A stretch of 64,000 nt of DNA, taken from Anaerolineaceae bacterium (GTDB lineage Bacteria > Chloroflexota > Anaerolineae > Anaerolineales > UBA11657). The notes beneath the pieces are model-generated. The model saw only the letters and a list, made by a program, of their open reading frames with translations. It did not search any database and was not told the origin of the DNA. How positions within the stretch are numbered: position 1 is the first letter of the stretch; each line of letters begins with the position of its first letter. Below are positions 27,886-37,211 of the stretch, piece by piece. The stretch is from positions 186,001 to 250,000 of the forward strand of contig BGOS01000006.1 of the NCBI GenBank assembly GCA_003569365.1, in the 5' to 3' direction. A program made the translations under genes and the position numbers.

Positions 27886-28965
27886 TCAGCCCGCCAGCTG
27901 CAGTAGATGTGCGCGCACGCGCTGCATGCTCTGTTCCCATGTGGGCTGCAATTCGAATCGCTGACGCGCATTCCGGCTTGCCGTTGCCAGTTGGCTGCGA
28001 TCAGCAGCCAACTGTCTCACTCGATCCGCTAGCTGCCCGGCATCGTCCGGGTCCACGAGCCAGCCATCCACTCCATCAGCTATGAACTCCGCCGCTCCGC
28101 CGGAGCGCGCCGCCAGCGCGGGCACGCCAAAACCCATCCCCTCCAAATACGCAATCCCAAAACCTTCGTGCGCCGCCGGCACCGCCAGCACATGACTTGC
28201 TGCCAGCAGTAATGAAAGCTTGTCATCAGGAAGGCTGCCGTGCCACATGATATTGCGGTCAAGATCGAGCGCGGTTGCTTGCTGGTGCACGCGCCGCGCA
28301 TAACCGGCGTCTGCCGTGGCGCTGCCCACCACATCCAGATGCCAGGCGCTGCGCGGCACTTTCGCCAGCGCAGGCAGCAGGCAGTGCAGGCCCTTGCGCG
28401 CAATCAAGTTGCCCAGAAAAATAATGCGCAACGCACCCGGCTGTTTGCTGCGCGCTGCGATTGCATCAAGTGTGATTGCCGGCGCAAACCGGTCCCCGCC
28501 GGGCGCTGCCACAATGCCGGCAAGATTGCGGCCGACAGTACTGCGCACCGCTGCCAATGTTGCGGCGCTGTTGCAAATGACGCCCGCCACACTGTTCAGG
28601 TAGCGCGCCTCAAGCGCCTGGTAAAGGCGTTGCACTGGCAGCGGCCAGCGCTCCTGGCAGCGCAAGTGGTGCACAATCGCAATCAGCGGATAGCTCACAT
28701 GCTGCCGCAGCCAGTCATTCAAAACCACAAGCGATGGATGGTTGAGCTCATCCTGCAGCAACACGTCGAGGCGCGCAGCTTGCAGCCACCGCCGGAATTG
28801 CGCATCAAAGTTTTGCAGCAGGCAGGCGGCGTACGGCCGGGCGGGCAGTGCAAAGACCTCCACGGCATCGCCTTGGCGCTGCAGGTGCTGCACAAGCATG
28901 CGGTCGTAAAGGTAGCCGCCGGAAACCTGAGCCAGCGAGCCGTAAACCACAAGCCCTACGCGCAC
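27886..28965 (-). CDS. glycosyltransferase family 4 (GT-B)
   Basis: 359 residues. N-terminal GT-B domain with GLVVYGSLAQVSGGYLYDR, then the C-terminal donor-binding domain with IIFLGNLIARKGLHCLLPAL and the E-x7-E-like signature AAHEGFGIAYLEGMGFGVP. These transfer a sugar from a nucleotide donor. It sits between the PTPS-like and methyltransferase genes with gaps of 37 and 3 bases. In this context it may glycosylate a pterin or related small molecule rather than a polysaccharide (inference). Confidence 0.82.
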   Translation of the reverse strand: MRVGLVVYGSLAQVSGGYLYDRMLVQHLQRQGDAVEVFALPARPYAACLLQNFDAQFRRWLQAARLDVLLQDELNHPSLVVLNDWLRQHVSYPLIAIVHHLRCQERWPLPVQRLYQALEARYLNSVAGVICNSAATLAAVRSTVGRNLAGIVAAPGGDRFAPAITLDAIAARSKQPGALRIIFLGNLIARKGLHCLLPALAKVPRSAWHLDVVGSATADAGYARRVHQQATALDLDRNIMWHGSLPDDKLSLLLAASHVLAVPAAHEGFGIAYLEGMGFGVPALAARSGGAAEFIADGVDGWLVDPDDAGQLADRVRQLAADRSQLATASRNARQRFELQPTWEQSMQRVRAHLLQLAG

Positions 28966-29002
28966 GCAAGCGGCCCCGCACGCAGTCCAAGCGGGGCACT
29001 GC

Positions 29003-29398
29003 TCACGCGCGCTCTATCGTGCAGCTGGCCCACGCGATGTCGTTCTCCCACAGCCGCACCTCAAACGCGCGCACGGTGGGCGCCAGCACGCGCCCGGCCA
29101 GCGCGCCGCACAAGATGTGCGCAAAGTTTTCAATGCTGGGATTGAGGCCCGCAAATGGCGCCAGATCGTTGAGCATTTGGTCGCGGTAGACGGCAACCAA
29201 AGACTGCAGCTCACGCTCGACATCGACAATGTCCACCATGTAACCATGCTCATCAAGCTCGCTGCCGTGCAAGCGCAGCTCCAGCACAAAATGGTGCGAG
29301 TGCGGCAGATTTTCCGCGCCCCAGTCACCCCCGATTAAATAATGCTGCGCCACAAAGTCGCGCTGCACACACAGACAATATTTGGGCGGTTTCAACAT
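29003..29398 (-). CDS. 6-pyruvoyl-tetrahydropterin synthase / QueD superfamily protein with Glu at the catalytic Cys site
   Basis: 131 residues, one T-fold unit. The zinc His triad corresponds to H19 (in FVAQHYL), H33 and H35 (in LPHSHHF). The residue four before the first His of the HxH pair, which is the catalytic Cys in QueD and PTPS, is Glu29 here. NPSIENFAHIL and VRLWENDIAW match the base-binding and catalytic Glu regions. A Cys-to-Glu change is known from PTPS-III-type enzymes of folate synthesis. The true substrate is unknown; queuosine synthesis is unlikely without other que genes. Confidence 0.8.
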   Translation of the reverse strand: MLKPPKYCLCVQRDFVAQHYLIGGDWGAENLPHSHHFVLELRLHGSELDEHGYMVDIVDVERELQSLVAVYRDQMLNDLAPFAGLNPSIENFAHILCGALAGRVLAPTVRAFEVRLWENDIAWASCTIERA

Positions 29399-29413
29399 GC
29401 GGCCAGCCTCCCT

Positions 29414-29725
29414 TTATTCTGCGCCAGCCGCCGGCTGCGCTCTGCCCCAGTGCTCCACCTGCGGCGGACTCGCAAAGTACGGCCCGATGATCGCGCGCCA
29501 TTTCGGAAACAGCTCTGACTCTCTAAAGCCAATCGTGTGGTCTGCAAGCGTCTCCCATTGAATTTCAAACATGAAAACATTCTCGCGCTCAACCGATTTG
29601 TAAACCTCGAAGGCGACAAACCCCGTGGCGGTTGCCAACACCTGGGCGACAGCAAGATTGACCGCAGCCAGAAAGTCCGCGCTTTGGCCCGGCAAAATTT
29701 CAACTTGGGCAATTTCTTTTATCAT
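29414..29725 (-). CDS. ABM-domain (antibiotic biosynthesis monooxygenase-like) protein
   Basis: 103 residues with the dimeric ferredoxin-like alpha/beta barrel pattern: IAQVEILPGQSADFLAAV, GFVAFEVYKSVERENVFMFE, WETLADHTIGFRES. Such proteins include cofactor-free monooxygenases, heme-degrading IsdG-like enzymes and isomerases. I chose ATG 29725 by domain start. It lies 15 bases before the PTPS-like gene in the same operon, so it may oxidise an intermediate in that pathway (inference). Confidence 0.75.
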   Translation of the reverse strand: MIKEIAQVEILPGQSADFLAAVNLAVAQVLATATGFVAFEVYKSVERENVFMFEIQWETLADHTIGFRESELFPKWRAIIGPYFASPPQVEHWGRAQPAAGAE

Positions 29726-29753
29726 TTTGCTTCTACTTCGAAAACTGCTGTCT

Positions 29754-30746
29754 TCAATAGGTGAGCAGCACTTGCAGCGCTGCTCCCGGTTCTTTATCAA
29801 GCAGGCGATAGGCCGCTGGCGCATCTTCAAGCGCAAAGCGATGTGTTACGAGGCGCTCGGGCTGCACCAGCGCACACATGCGCCATGCCTCTTGCAAACG
29901 CCGCGCCTTGCTCCAGCGCGCAGAAAGCTGCGCACTAATGCTGCTCACCTGGCTGCTGCTGATAGTCTGGCGCGCACGGTGAAAACGCCCGCCAAGATTT
30001 AGTGGCGCGGTTTTTTGGCCGTACCACGAGCCCACCACCACGCGCCCGAATGCTCCCGTGGCTTGCAGTGCTGCATCCAGCGCCGCGGGGTTGCCGCTCA
30101 ACTCGTACGCCAGGTCCGCGTCCAAGTGCTGCAGTTGCGCATCCTGCGGATCAAGGCTGCGGGTTGCGCCAAAAAGCAGTGCCTGCGCGCGCCGCTCCGG
30201 CAGCACATCAAAAGTTGTCAGGCTGGCAAGCGGCACAAGCGCCAGCAGCGCGGTTGTAAGCAGGCCCACCACCCCCTGCCCAAACACCGCCACGCGCTCG
30301 CCCAGCAGCGGCTGGCCGTCGTGCAGTAGATTTACGGCGGTCTCCATGTTGGGCAGCAGCGCAGCCGCCGCACTGCTGATCGACTCAGGCACCGGCAGCA
30401 AGTCTTGTGGTTGTGCAATGAAATGGCTGGCGTGCGGATGAAACGCCAGCACGCGCCGCCCCTCCCAATCGCGCGCAACCGCACTGCCGCACGCAACCAC
30501 GGTGCCAACCGCTGCGTACCCGTAGCGCAGCGGATAGCGCACGGGGCGCTGCAGCGCCGCAATACTGTCATCCAGCGCCATGTCTGGCGGCAGCTGCCCG
30601 CGGTAGGCCAGCAGCTCCGTGCCGGCGCTGATGGCCGAACATTCGCTTTGCACCAGCACCTCGCCGGCCGCAAGCTGCGGCAGTGCGTCCCGCACCACGC
30701 GCACGTGCAGTGCAGCGCTGAACTCAACGCAGTGCGCCGCCGGCAT
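29754..30746 (-). CDS. zinc-type dehydrogenase, MDR superfamily (BchC-like)
   Basis: 330 residues. GroES-like N-terminal part (SECSAISAGTELLAYRGQLP) and a Rossmann domain with VAVFGQGVVGLLTTALLA. The SAGTE pattern and short catalytic domain are like the bacteriochlorophyllide dehydrogenase (BchC)-like subgroup; the structural zinc Cys cluster of classical alcohol dehydrogenases is not evident. ATG 30746 overlaps the upstream stop (TGATG). No chlorophyll genes are nearby, so another small-molecule alcohol is the likely substrate. Confidence 0.78.
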   Translation of the reverse strand: MPAAHCVEFSAALHVRVVRDALPQLAAGEVLVQSECSAISAGTELLAYRGQLPPDMALDDSIAALQRPVRYPLRYGYAAVGTVVACGSAVARDWEGRRVLAFHPHASHFIAQPQDLLPVPESISSAAAALLPNMETAVNLLHDGQPLLGERVAVFGQGVVGLLTTALLALVPLASLTTFDVLPERRAQALLFGATRSLDPQDAQLQHLDADLAYELSGNPAALDAALQATGAFGRVVVGSWYGQKTAPLNLGGRFHRARQTISSSQVSSISAQLSARWSKARRLQEAWRMCALVQPERLVTHRFALEDAPAAYRLLDKEPGAALQVLLTY

Positions 30747-31504
30747 CACTGCCACGCCAGTTCACCCCACAGCAGCAAGTCCTCGCCCGCGCGGCGCGCT
30801 TGAACTTTGTGCAGCGCGATGCGCGCCTGCGGTGCCAGTGCACCGACCGCGCGGTAGCCGCCCAGCAGGCGCGGCACAATGGTTAACATCAAGTGGTCTG
30901 CAGTGCGCGCGCACAGCATGCTGGTGAGAATCCGCGCGCCGCCCTCTACCATCACACTGTTTATCTCGCGCCGCCCCAGCTCCGCAAGCAGTGCGGCCAA
31001 GCTGACGCGGTGCTGCTCATCCGGCGCGGTCTCCAACACCTGCACCCCGGCCTGCTCCAGCGCAGTGCGGCGCGCCGCATCCACCGGAGCCAGCGCTGCC
31101 ACCCACGGCCGCCGCGCTGCGTTTTGCACCAAAAAAGAATCCAGCGGAAGTTGCAAGTGGCTGTCCACAATTACGGGCTGCGGATCCAAACCGGCACCGT
31201 GGCGAACGTTCAACTGCGGGTTGTCGGCAAGCACGGTGTTGATGCCCACCAGCAGCGCATCATGTGCGCCGCGCAGCTGGTGCGTCAGCCGGCTTGCCTG
31301 CGCACCGCTCAGCGTTAGGGGCCGACCCGGCGCGAGCGCGATGCAGCCATCAATGCTTTGTGCGTAGCTGAGCGTTACCAGTGGCCGCCCGCTGCGCCGC
31401 CGGTGTGCTGCCGCATCCGCCAGCCGGCGCAGCACTTGTGCCGGAAGCCCGCGCTCTATTGCACGCGATCCTGAATGCTGACGGACGCAGTGGCCTGGCG
31501 CCAT
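30746..31504 (-). CDS. RibD C-terminal / dihydrofolate reductase-family reductase
   Basis: About 229-252 residues depending on start. The family core RPLVTLSYAQSIDGCIAL, GAHDALLVGINTVLADNPQL and MVEGGARILTSML matches the reductase half of RibD, which reduces the ribosylamino-pyrimidine of riboflavin synthesis with NADPH. There is no deaminase domain and no other rib gene here. An ATG at 31504 overlaps the upstream gene by 49 bases; GTG 31435 is an alternative. It is first of the six-gene operon. Confidence 0.82.
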   Translation of the reverse strand: MAPGHCVRQHSGSRAIERGLPAQVLRRLADAAAHRRRSGRPLVTLSYAQSIDGCIALAPGRPLTLSGAQASRLTHQLRGAHDALLVGINTVLADNPQLNVRHGAGLDPQPVIVDSHLQLPLDSFLVQNAARRPWVAALAPVDAARRTALEQAGVQVLETAPDEQHRVSLAALLAELGRREINSVMVEGGARILTSMLCARTADHLMLTIVPRLLGGYRAVGALAPQARIALHKVQARRAGEDLLLWGELAWQ

Positions 31505-31827
31505 TCCAAAACCAGCAAAATCACCAGCAGCACTTCCACCAGCTTGTCTGCGTAGGCAAGTAAATTTTGCTCACCAATTAGTAACCACAGCACAATTGTG
31601 AGCAGCGTATAGCCAATCAATAGAATACGCGCCAGCCGCTTCCAGCGTGAAAGCAATGGCAAGTACAGAGCAATAACCAGCGCGATATATCCAGCACCAT
31701 TCAAATAAAAAGCCACCATCGTTTCTGGTATTGCCAGCCAAATGTGAATCAGCGCCGTGGCGAGAGCAAGCACCACGATAGCCACCTGTCCGAGACCAAA
31801 ACGCGATTGGGTGCCTTCAGCAGTCAT
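31456..31827 (-). CDS. small four-helix membrane protein, unknown function
   Basis: 123 residues with about four hydrophobic helices (QVAIVVLALATALIHIWLAI; GAGYIALVIALYLPLL; ILLIGYTLLTIVLWLLIG; LVEVLLVILLVLEW). A GAAGG ribosome site precedes ATG 31827. It overlaps the start of the RibD-like gene, so it may belong to the same transcript. No family role is recognised. Confidence 0.65.
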   Translation of the reverse strand: MTAEGTQSRFGLGQVAIVVLALATALIHIWLAIPETMVAFYLNGAGYIALVIALYLPLLSRWKRLARILLIGYTLLTIVLWLLIGEQNLLAYADKLVEVLLVILLVLEWRQATASVSIQDRVQ

Positions 31828-31887
31828 GATGTGCCTTCAAGATGAGTAAAGTGCATTCGCAGTATCGCACAAAACATACGCTACTCG

Positions 31888-32784
31888 TCAACTTTCGCCA
31901 ACATAACCGCTGGCATGCTGCAACAGCACCCGCGCAGCACTTGCAACGGTGCGCGTGATTGCAGCGGCGCTCGTGCCGCTGCGCGCCAGAGCAGCACCAG
32001 ACAGCGGCGAGCCAAATGCTAGCTGCACCGGTGCGCGCCGGTAGCCCGGCCACAAAACCTGCAGCGCCACTGCAAAGCGCTGCTGGTCGCGCGGCGCACG
32101 GCGCAAGCGCGTAAGTGGATTGCGCAAGCTGGCCGGTGAGATTGCGCCACTAACAATGGCCGGGACAATTTGGGTGTGCGGCGCCATGCGCGCAAACAAC
32201 CCCACGCTTTCAGACCAGCGCGTTAGCGCGGCAGCCGCGCCGGGCAGCGCAGCCGGATCCGGCTCGATCTCGCCGCCCGGAAACGTGAGCAGCGCGCCAC
32301 CCGCCTGCAGGTGGCGCAGCGCACTGCGCACCGCCCGCAGCTGGTCAGTGCCGTCCGCATTGAGCAGAATGAGGTGTTCACTGGAATGGCGCAAGCACTG
32401 CAAAAACGGGCGCGCGCCCGCCAGCACGCGCAGGTCAGTCCGGGCAATGCTTGCCAGCAGTGCCAGCGTATCGGCCATGCCGGGATGGTTGCAAACAATT
32501 AGCAGCGCGCCGCTGCCAGCCACATGCTGCAATCCGGTTACGCGCACGCCGCCGCTGTAATGCGGCAGCAGCCAGTTGGCCGCCGCCCGCAAACCATGCC
32601 GCGCAACTTGCAAGTCAAACTCCAGCATGCGCGCGGCAAAGCCGTCCGCCGGCCACCACAACAAGTTGCGCAGCAGCCCGCTAAACGCAGCGTTCGGCTG
32701 CACGCCGAACGCTGCCAGGCTGTCATCCAGATTAATCCGCGTTAGTGCGGCCCGCACTTGGCGCGCCCGCTCGCGGGCGGGCAT
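31888..32784 (-). CDS. 1-acyl-glycerol-3-phosphate acyltransferase-like protein (PlsC family)
   Basis: 298 residues. The HX4D catalytic motif is in VCNHPGMADTLALL; a later FPGGEIEPD segment resembles the acyltransferase FPEGT motif. The N-terminal half is helical. ATG 32784 overlaps the stop of the heme A synthase gene (TAATG), showing coupling. It likely acylates a glycerophosphate or related lipid. Confidence 0.8.
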   Translation of the reverse strand: MPARERARQVRAALTRINLDDSLAAFGVQPNAAFSGLLRNLLWWPADGFAARMLEFDLQVARHGLRAAANWLLPHYSGGVRVTGLQHVAGSGALLIVCNHPGMADTLALLASIARTDLRVLAGARPFLQCLRHSSEHLILLNADGTDQLRAVRSALRHLQAGGALLTFPGGEIEPDPAALPGAAAALTRWSESVGLFARMAPHTQIVPAIVSGAISPASLRNPLTRLRRAPRDQQRFAVALQVLWPGYRRAPVQLAFGSPLSGAALARSGTSAAAITRTVASAARVLLQHASGYVGES

Positions 32785-33734
32785 TACGCCGGCACGGGCT
32801 GCAGCGGGCTGGCAGCTGCAGCGCGCACTGGGTGCACTGTGGCAACCAGCAGTACCCACAACACCCACAGCACGTCCGCCATTAGAAGATGCGTGATTTG
32901 AATCCACAACGGCGCAAGCAGTACCACGGCCAGCGTGCCGCCCACCCATTGCAATCCCACCACCGCCATCATTGCCCGCGCCGCCCGGCGCACGGCTGCT
33001 GGTGCGCCGTCCAATCCCCAAATGCGCGCCAGCACAATCAAGTACATGCCCGTACCAATTGCCAGCACCGGATGCCAAACGCGCAGGCGCACAAAAAGAT
33101 GCGAGCTTGGATCAAGGTCCTGCTGCAAGCCCTCGGCCAGCGATGCCGCCGGGAAGAGCGTGTCGCCGAGCGCGGTGATGGCGCCACTGCTGCATACCAG
33201 CACCAGCAAGCCTGTGCCCAGCCAGATGGCTGCGGCGCCGGCTCCGTTTGGCAGTTGCACGGGAGCGCCGCCGGCAGCGTGCCACGCGCACAGTGTGAGC
33301 GCGCCCAGCAGCAGTAACGTGTTGGCAAGATGCACCGCTATAACCACGCCGCGCAAAAGTGCGGGGTTGCCAGCCACCAGCTCCAGCAGCACCAGCGCTG
33401 CGCCCACCAACGCTTCCACCAAAATAAAAACCATGGACCACATGGCAGCCACCCGCACCGGCTGGCCCGGCGCATACAGCCGCCGCGCCCACAGCAGCAG
33501 CCCGCCCACCAGCAGCAGCGCCAGCCCGCTGGTGAGGCGGTGCGAAAATTCAATCAGCGTTGCAACTTCCGGCGCGCGCGGCAGCACCTCCCCATTGCAA
33601 AGCGGCCAGTGGCTGCCACAACCCGCGCCCGAGCCGGATGAGCGCACAAACGCGCCCAGCAGAATTACAAAAATGTTGTAGCCCAGCACGGCCCACGCGT
33701 AACGCGCAAAATTATTTAGCTTGCCAGCGTTCAT
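32784..33734 (-). CDS. ctaA: heme A synthase (COX15/CtaA family)
   Basis: 316 residues, eight membrane helices. Conserved SGSGAGCGSHWPLCNGEVLP, with a Cys pair, and His-bearing helices (IEFSHRLTSG; AVHLANTLLLLGAL) mark the family that oxidises heme O to heme A for aa3 oxidases. No cytochrome oxidase genes are in this window. ATG 33734 is chosen (NAGKLNNFARYAW). Confidence 0.88.
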   Translation of the reverse strand: MNAGKLNNFARYAWAVLGYNIFVILLGAFVRSSGSGAGCGSHWPLCNGEVLPRAPEVATLIEFSHRLTSGLALLLVGGLLLWARRLYAPGQPVRVAAMWSMVFILVEALVGAALVLLELVAGNPALLRGVVIAVHLANTLLLLGALTLCAWHAAGGAPVQLPNGAGAAAIWLGTGLLVLVCSSGAITALGDTLFPAASLAEGLQQDLDPSSHLFVRLRVWHPVLAIGTGMYLIVLARIWGLDGAPAAVRRAARAMMAVVGLQWVGGTLAVVLLAPLWIQITHLLMADVLWVLWVLLVATVHPVRAAAASPLQPVPA

Positions 33735-33795
33735 GGTTACCAACGGATTGTATCGAAGATCCCGCGCGAACGAAAATTAGCGCAGGCATTGCAAA

Positions 33796-33824
33796 GGCAG
33801 GCCCGCATTAGCTACAGGCCTGCC
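33796..33824 (-). terminator. hairpin after the feo operon
   Basis: Arms GGCAGGCC / GGCCTGCC (8 bp, perfect) with a 13-base loop lie 25 bases past the feoB membrane-domain stop. The minus strand continues with a short TTT only, so it is a moderate terminator candidate. Confidence 0.55.
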
Positions 33825-33848
33825 CGGAAGGCGGGGCAGCGGACGCTG

Positions 33849-35282
33849 TTAGCCGGCGGCCACCAACCGCCAAACTTGCGCCACCACAAAAGTAACCACA
33901 AAGCCCAACAGCAACGGCATCAAAGCCGCCACCGTGGTCCACTTTGCACTGCGCGTCTCTTTGTAAATGGTGTGGATGGTGGTGCTGCACGGGTTGTGAA
34001 TGAGGCTGAATAGCATCAGGTTCACGGCTGTCAGCAGCGTCCAGCCGCCGGCGGCAAATAACTGCGCCAGCTGCGCATCGGACTCGGCATTGAACATCAC
34101 GCCGGCGCCGGCGCCCACGCCCGCCATCTTGGCCGAGAGTGCGGTCAGCATCAACACAGTTGGAATCACAATCTCATTGGCCGGTATGGCCAGAATGTAA
34201 GCGAGCAGAATTACGCCGTTGAGGCCCAGCACTAGGCCCGCAGGATTCAAAAATCGAATCAGATGCTCGGCAACACTCGCACCGGCGATGTTCACATTGC
34301 CGGCAAGCCAGATGAGCGCACCCGCCGGCAGCGCCCACATCACAGCGCGCCACAATACAATAATCGTGCGGTCGATAATGGAGGTGTAGATCGTCTGCCA
34401 AATTCGCGGCGGGCGATACGGCGGAAGCTCCAAACTAAATGTTGAGACTTCGCCCTTCAGCACGGTGCGCGAAAGCAGAAAGCTGCTGGCAAATGTAAGC
34501 AGGATGCCCAGCACCGCCACACCCACCACCGCCAGGGCGGAGACCAGGCCACCCCAAGCGGGCGGCGCCAGCACGCCAATGAACACGGTGGCAATCATGA
34601 TCTGGGTCGGCCAGCGGCCGTTGCACAATGCAAAGTTATTGGTGATGATCGCAATCAGCCGCTCGCGCGGGCTGTCGATGATGCGCGTTGCAACTACGCC
34701 GGCAGCGTTGCAGCCCCAGCCCATCGCCATGGTGAGCGCCTGCTTGCCATGCGCCCCGCTCTTGCGAAAGATGGCATCCAGATTGAACGCAACGCGCGGC
34801 AGGTAGCCAAAATCTTCCAGCAGTGTGAAGAGCGGGAAGAAGATCATCATCGGCGGCAGCATGACCGCCACCACCCACGCACTGCCCAGATACATTCCAT
34901 CAATCACCAGCCCGTCCAAAAACAACGGGACACCAAGCGCTGCGCTGCCCTGTTTCAAAAGCGGGTGAATGATCCCGATCAGTAAATCTGAAAGCAGGCC
35001 CGAAGGCACGTTCGCGCCCACGATGGTGATATAAAACACGGTTGCCAGCATCAGCAGCATGAGCGGGAAGCCAAACCAGCGGCTCGTGACAAGCTTGTCC
35101 ACCGTGCGGTCAAAATCAAACCGCAGCGGCGCCTCCGGCCGGGTTACGGCGCGGTCCGTGAGGCGCGCCGCGTCCGTGTAGATTGCCTCCACCAGCTGCT
35201 CATGAAAGTTTACGCCGGTGCTCCAGCGCAGCGTCTCTGCGCCCGCAAGAATATCTTCAGCAGTGGGCAAGACAGTGCTCAT
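33849..35282 (-). CDS. feoB: FeoB membrane (transport) domain as a separate protein
   Basis: 477 residues holding the channel part of the ferrous-iron transporter FeoB: two Gate/nucleoside-recognition regions and the core domain. Segments [32 protein letters not shown] and [14 protein letters not shown] match the conserved helices with potential metal-binding Cys. It lacks the G domain, which is encoded by the preceding gene 27 bases upstream. The two proteins presumably assemble into one transporter. Confidence 0.88.
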   Translation of the reverse strand: MSTVLPTAEDILAGAETLRWSTGVNFHEQLVEAIYTDAARLTDRAVTRPEAPLRFDFDRTVDKLVTSRWFGFPLMLLMLATVFYITIVGANVPSGLLSDLLIGIIHPLLKQGSAALGVPLFLDGLVIDGMYLGSAWVVAVMLPPMMIFFPLFTLLEDFGYLPRVAFNLDAIFRKSGAHGKQALTMAMGWGCNAAGVVATRIIDSPRERLIAIITNNFALCNGRWPTQIMIATVFIGVLAPPAWGGLVSALAVVGVAVLGILLTFASSFLLSRTVLKGEVSTFSLELPPYRPPRIWQTIYTSIIDRTIIVLWRAVMWALPAGALIWLAGNVNIAGASVAEHLIRFLNPAGLVLGLNGVILLAYILAIPANEIVIPTVLMLTALSAKMAGVGAGAGVMFNAESDAQLAQLFAAGGWTLLTAVNLMLFSLIHNPCSTTIHTIYKETRSAKWTTVAALMPLLLGFVVTFVVAQVWRLVAAG

Positions 35283-35309
35283 GATTTATCTCCTCGCAGT
35301 TACACATGC

Positions 35310-36167
35310 CTATGCGGGCTCGAACGCCGCTTGCGCGCCCGGCGCCGCCGTCTGGCGCAGGGCAAGGTCGCCCAGCTCGCCGCGCTGCAATGCATCAATG
35401 ATGCGCTGATCGCCATCCAGCAGGCGCATGGCCACCCAGCGCGCATTCGGCAGCCCGGGATACACAGCAGTGATCTGGGTCACAAGCTGCGCCACGGCGC
35501 GCTTGAGGCCGGCCGGCTCACTTTGCAAGCGGTGCGGGTTGCACACGGTTGCGCCGGTGGCCACTTCATGCACGGCACGCAGCAAATCGGTGATGCCCTC
35601 GCCGCGCCGCGCAGACATGGGTACAACCGGAATACCGAGGTCACGCGCCAGGCGGCGGTCATCCACCTGCAGCTGGTGGCGGCGCGCCTCATCCATTAAG
35701 TTCAGTCCCAGCACAGCCCGGTCCGTAATCTCCAGCACCTGCAGCACCAGATTCAGATTGCGCTCCAAGCGCGTGGCATCCACAACCACAACCGTCACAT
35801 CCGGCTGCCCAAACAATATAAAATCACGCGCCACTTCTTCATCCAATGTGGTGGACAGCAGCGAGTAGGTGCCCGGCAGATCAACGATCTTGTAGCGCTT
35901 TTGGCCATAAGAGTAAGCGCCTTCAGCGCGGGTAACGGTCTTGCCCGGCCAGTTGCCGGTATGCTGGCGCAGCCCCGTCAGCGCGTTGAACACCGTGCTC
36001 TTGCCTGTGTTGGGATTGCCCGCCAACGCCACCACATAATCACAATCATTTACATTTACACCCAGCCGCAGCAAGTTGGCGGCGTGATGTGCGGGGCAGG
36101 TTTCACACGCCGCACCGGTTGGTTGAATTACTGGAACTGAATTCACTTGGCTGGACTCCTTTGCCAT
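35310..36167 (-). CDS. feoB: FeoB GTP-binding domain as a separate protein
   Basis: 285 residues. G motifs are complete: G1 [10 protein letters not shown]3 DLPG ([11 protein letters not shown]), G4 NLMD, G5-like SARRGEG. A Cys pair (CETCPAHH) precedes the G domain. It regulates Fe(II) passage through the separate membrane subunit. ATG 36167 follows the regulator gene by 4 bases. In most bacteria these parts are one polypeptide. Confidence 0.9.
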   Translation of the reverse strand: MAKESSQVNSVPVIQPTGAACETCPAHHAANLLRLGVNVNDCDYVVALAGNPNTGKSTVFNALTGLRQHTGNWPGKTVTRAEGAYSYGQKRYKIVDLPGTYSLLSTTLDEEVARDFILFGQPDVTVVVVDATRLERNLNLVLQVLEITDRAVLGLNLMDEARRHQLQVDDRRLARDLGIPVVPMSARRGEGITDLLRAVHEVATGATVCNPHRLQSEPAGLKRAVAQLVTQITAVYPGLPNARWVAMRLLDGDQRIIDALQRGELGDLALRQTAAPGAQAAFEPA

Positions 36168-36171
36168 GCTG

Positions 36172-37179
36172 TTACTCCACCCGCACCCATTGCGCCTGCG
36201 TGCGGCGCAATGCAATCAGCGTGTCCCGAATGCGGTAGGCGGTCGGGTCGCCGGACGGGCTGCGCAGCTCGGCATATACCATGGTGCCGGGCAGCAGTCC
36301 CAGGTCCAGCAAGCGCCGGCGTTCAAGCCCGCGGCACGCATGCGAGATGCTCACCACGCGGCTGGCCTGCCCGGGCTCGAGGTCGCTCAACGGCCGCTGC
36401 GCAACTTCCTGTGCCAGCACTTCCACCGGCCGCACCGCCACGTTGGCAGCCAGCAATGGCGCCAGCACATGCTCGCAGCCATCGGCCCACACGCGCACGC
36501 GCCGCGCAGAGTTTTCCAGCACGCGCAGCTCCATTTCCGGCTGCAGGCCGCTGGCAACAATTTGGGAAAAAATTGCGACGGGCTCGTCTTCGATATGAAC
36601 AATTCTGCAGGATTGATTTACCGCAACACTGGAAAGCGGCAGGCCATCTTGCGGGCGCAAGCTGCCGGCATGCGAGGGGATCGGGTCGCCGTGCGGATCG
36701 CGCAGCGGGTTGCCCATTTGGGCTGCCAGTTTGTCCGCTTCTTGTGGCGAGAGCTGATGTTCAATGCGATCGGCCTGCGCGTGCCACTCACCCTCAGACA
36801 CGCTGGTGCCCTCAGCGAGATGCTGTTCCCACAAGCGGTGCACACGAATGATGTGCAGTGCGGCTTCCACGCCGCGCGGCTGCAGATGCAGCTGGCCATC
36901 TCGCAATTCTGCCAGTCCAAATTGTGTAAGGCTTTGCGCCACGGTGGCGGCTTCATTGCCGGTCACTTGCAGCGCGCCGGCGAGGCTTTCGAGGGTTGGC
37001 TGCAGGCCGCGCAGGTTGCTGAGATGAATATGCTTTACCGCGTCTTCGGTGCGCACGCGGTCTGTCATTTCCAACTGGGTTTGGCCGCGCCAGTACCAGC
37101 CACTGCCCGGCCGGAATGCCCACAGCGCTCCCACCAGCAGCCCAGCCGCAATTAGAGAAAATAGCAGTGCTTGCGCCAC
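36172..37179 (-). CDS. membrane-anchored DtxR-type metal regulator fused to two FeoA-like domains
   Basis: 335 residues in one frame: an N-terminal membrane helix (about 3-21, [18 protein letters not shown]), a winged-helix domain (about 43-105), a DtxR dimerisation/metal domain (about 105-172) with HRLWE and DRIEH motifs, then two FeoA/SH3-like domains (about 182-255 and 262-335). In the metal site the DtxR Cys102 position is Asp, giving an MntR-like acidic ligand set. It should bind Fe(II) or Mn(II) and regulate the feo operon it heads. The start is GTG 37179 with GGAG 11 bases upstream. Confidence 0.82.
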   Translation of the reverse strand: MAQALLFSLIAAGLLVGALWAFRPGSGWYWRGQTQLEMTDRVRTEDAVKHIHLSNLRGLQPTLESLAGALQVTGNEAATVAQSLTQFGLAELRDGQLHLQPRGVEAALHIIRVHRLWEQHLAEGTSVSEGEWHAQADRIEHQLSPQEADKLAAQMGNPLRDPHGDPIPSHAGSLRPQDGLPLSSVAVNQSCRIVHIEDEPVAIFSQIVASGLQPEMELRVLENSARRVRVWADGCEHVLAPLLAANVAVRPVEVLAQEVAQRPLSDLEPGQASRVVSISHACRGLERRRLLDLGLLPGTMVYAELRSPSGDPTAYRIRDTLIALRRTQAQWVRVE

Positions 37180-37211
37180 CCTAGATTTGGCTCCGACTTA
37201 TGGTAATTAAA

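Noticed and set aside
32785-33078. N-terminal extension of the PlsC-like frame
   Set aside because: It is a Gly/Ala-rich shadow of the heme A synthase gene; ATG 32784 overlaps that gene's stop and gives a normal acyltransferase.
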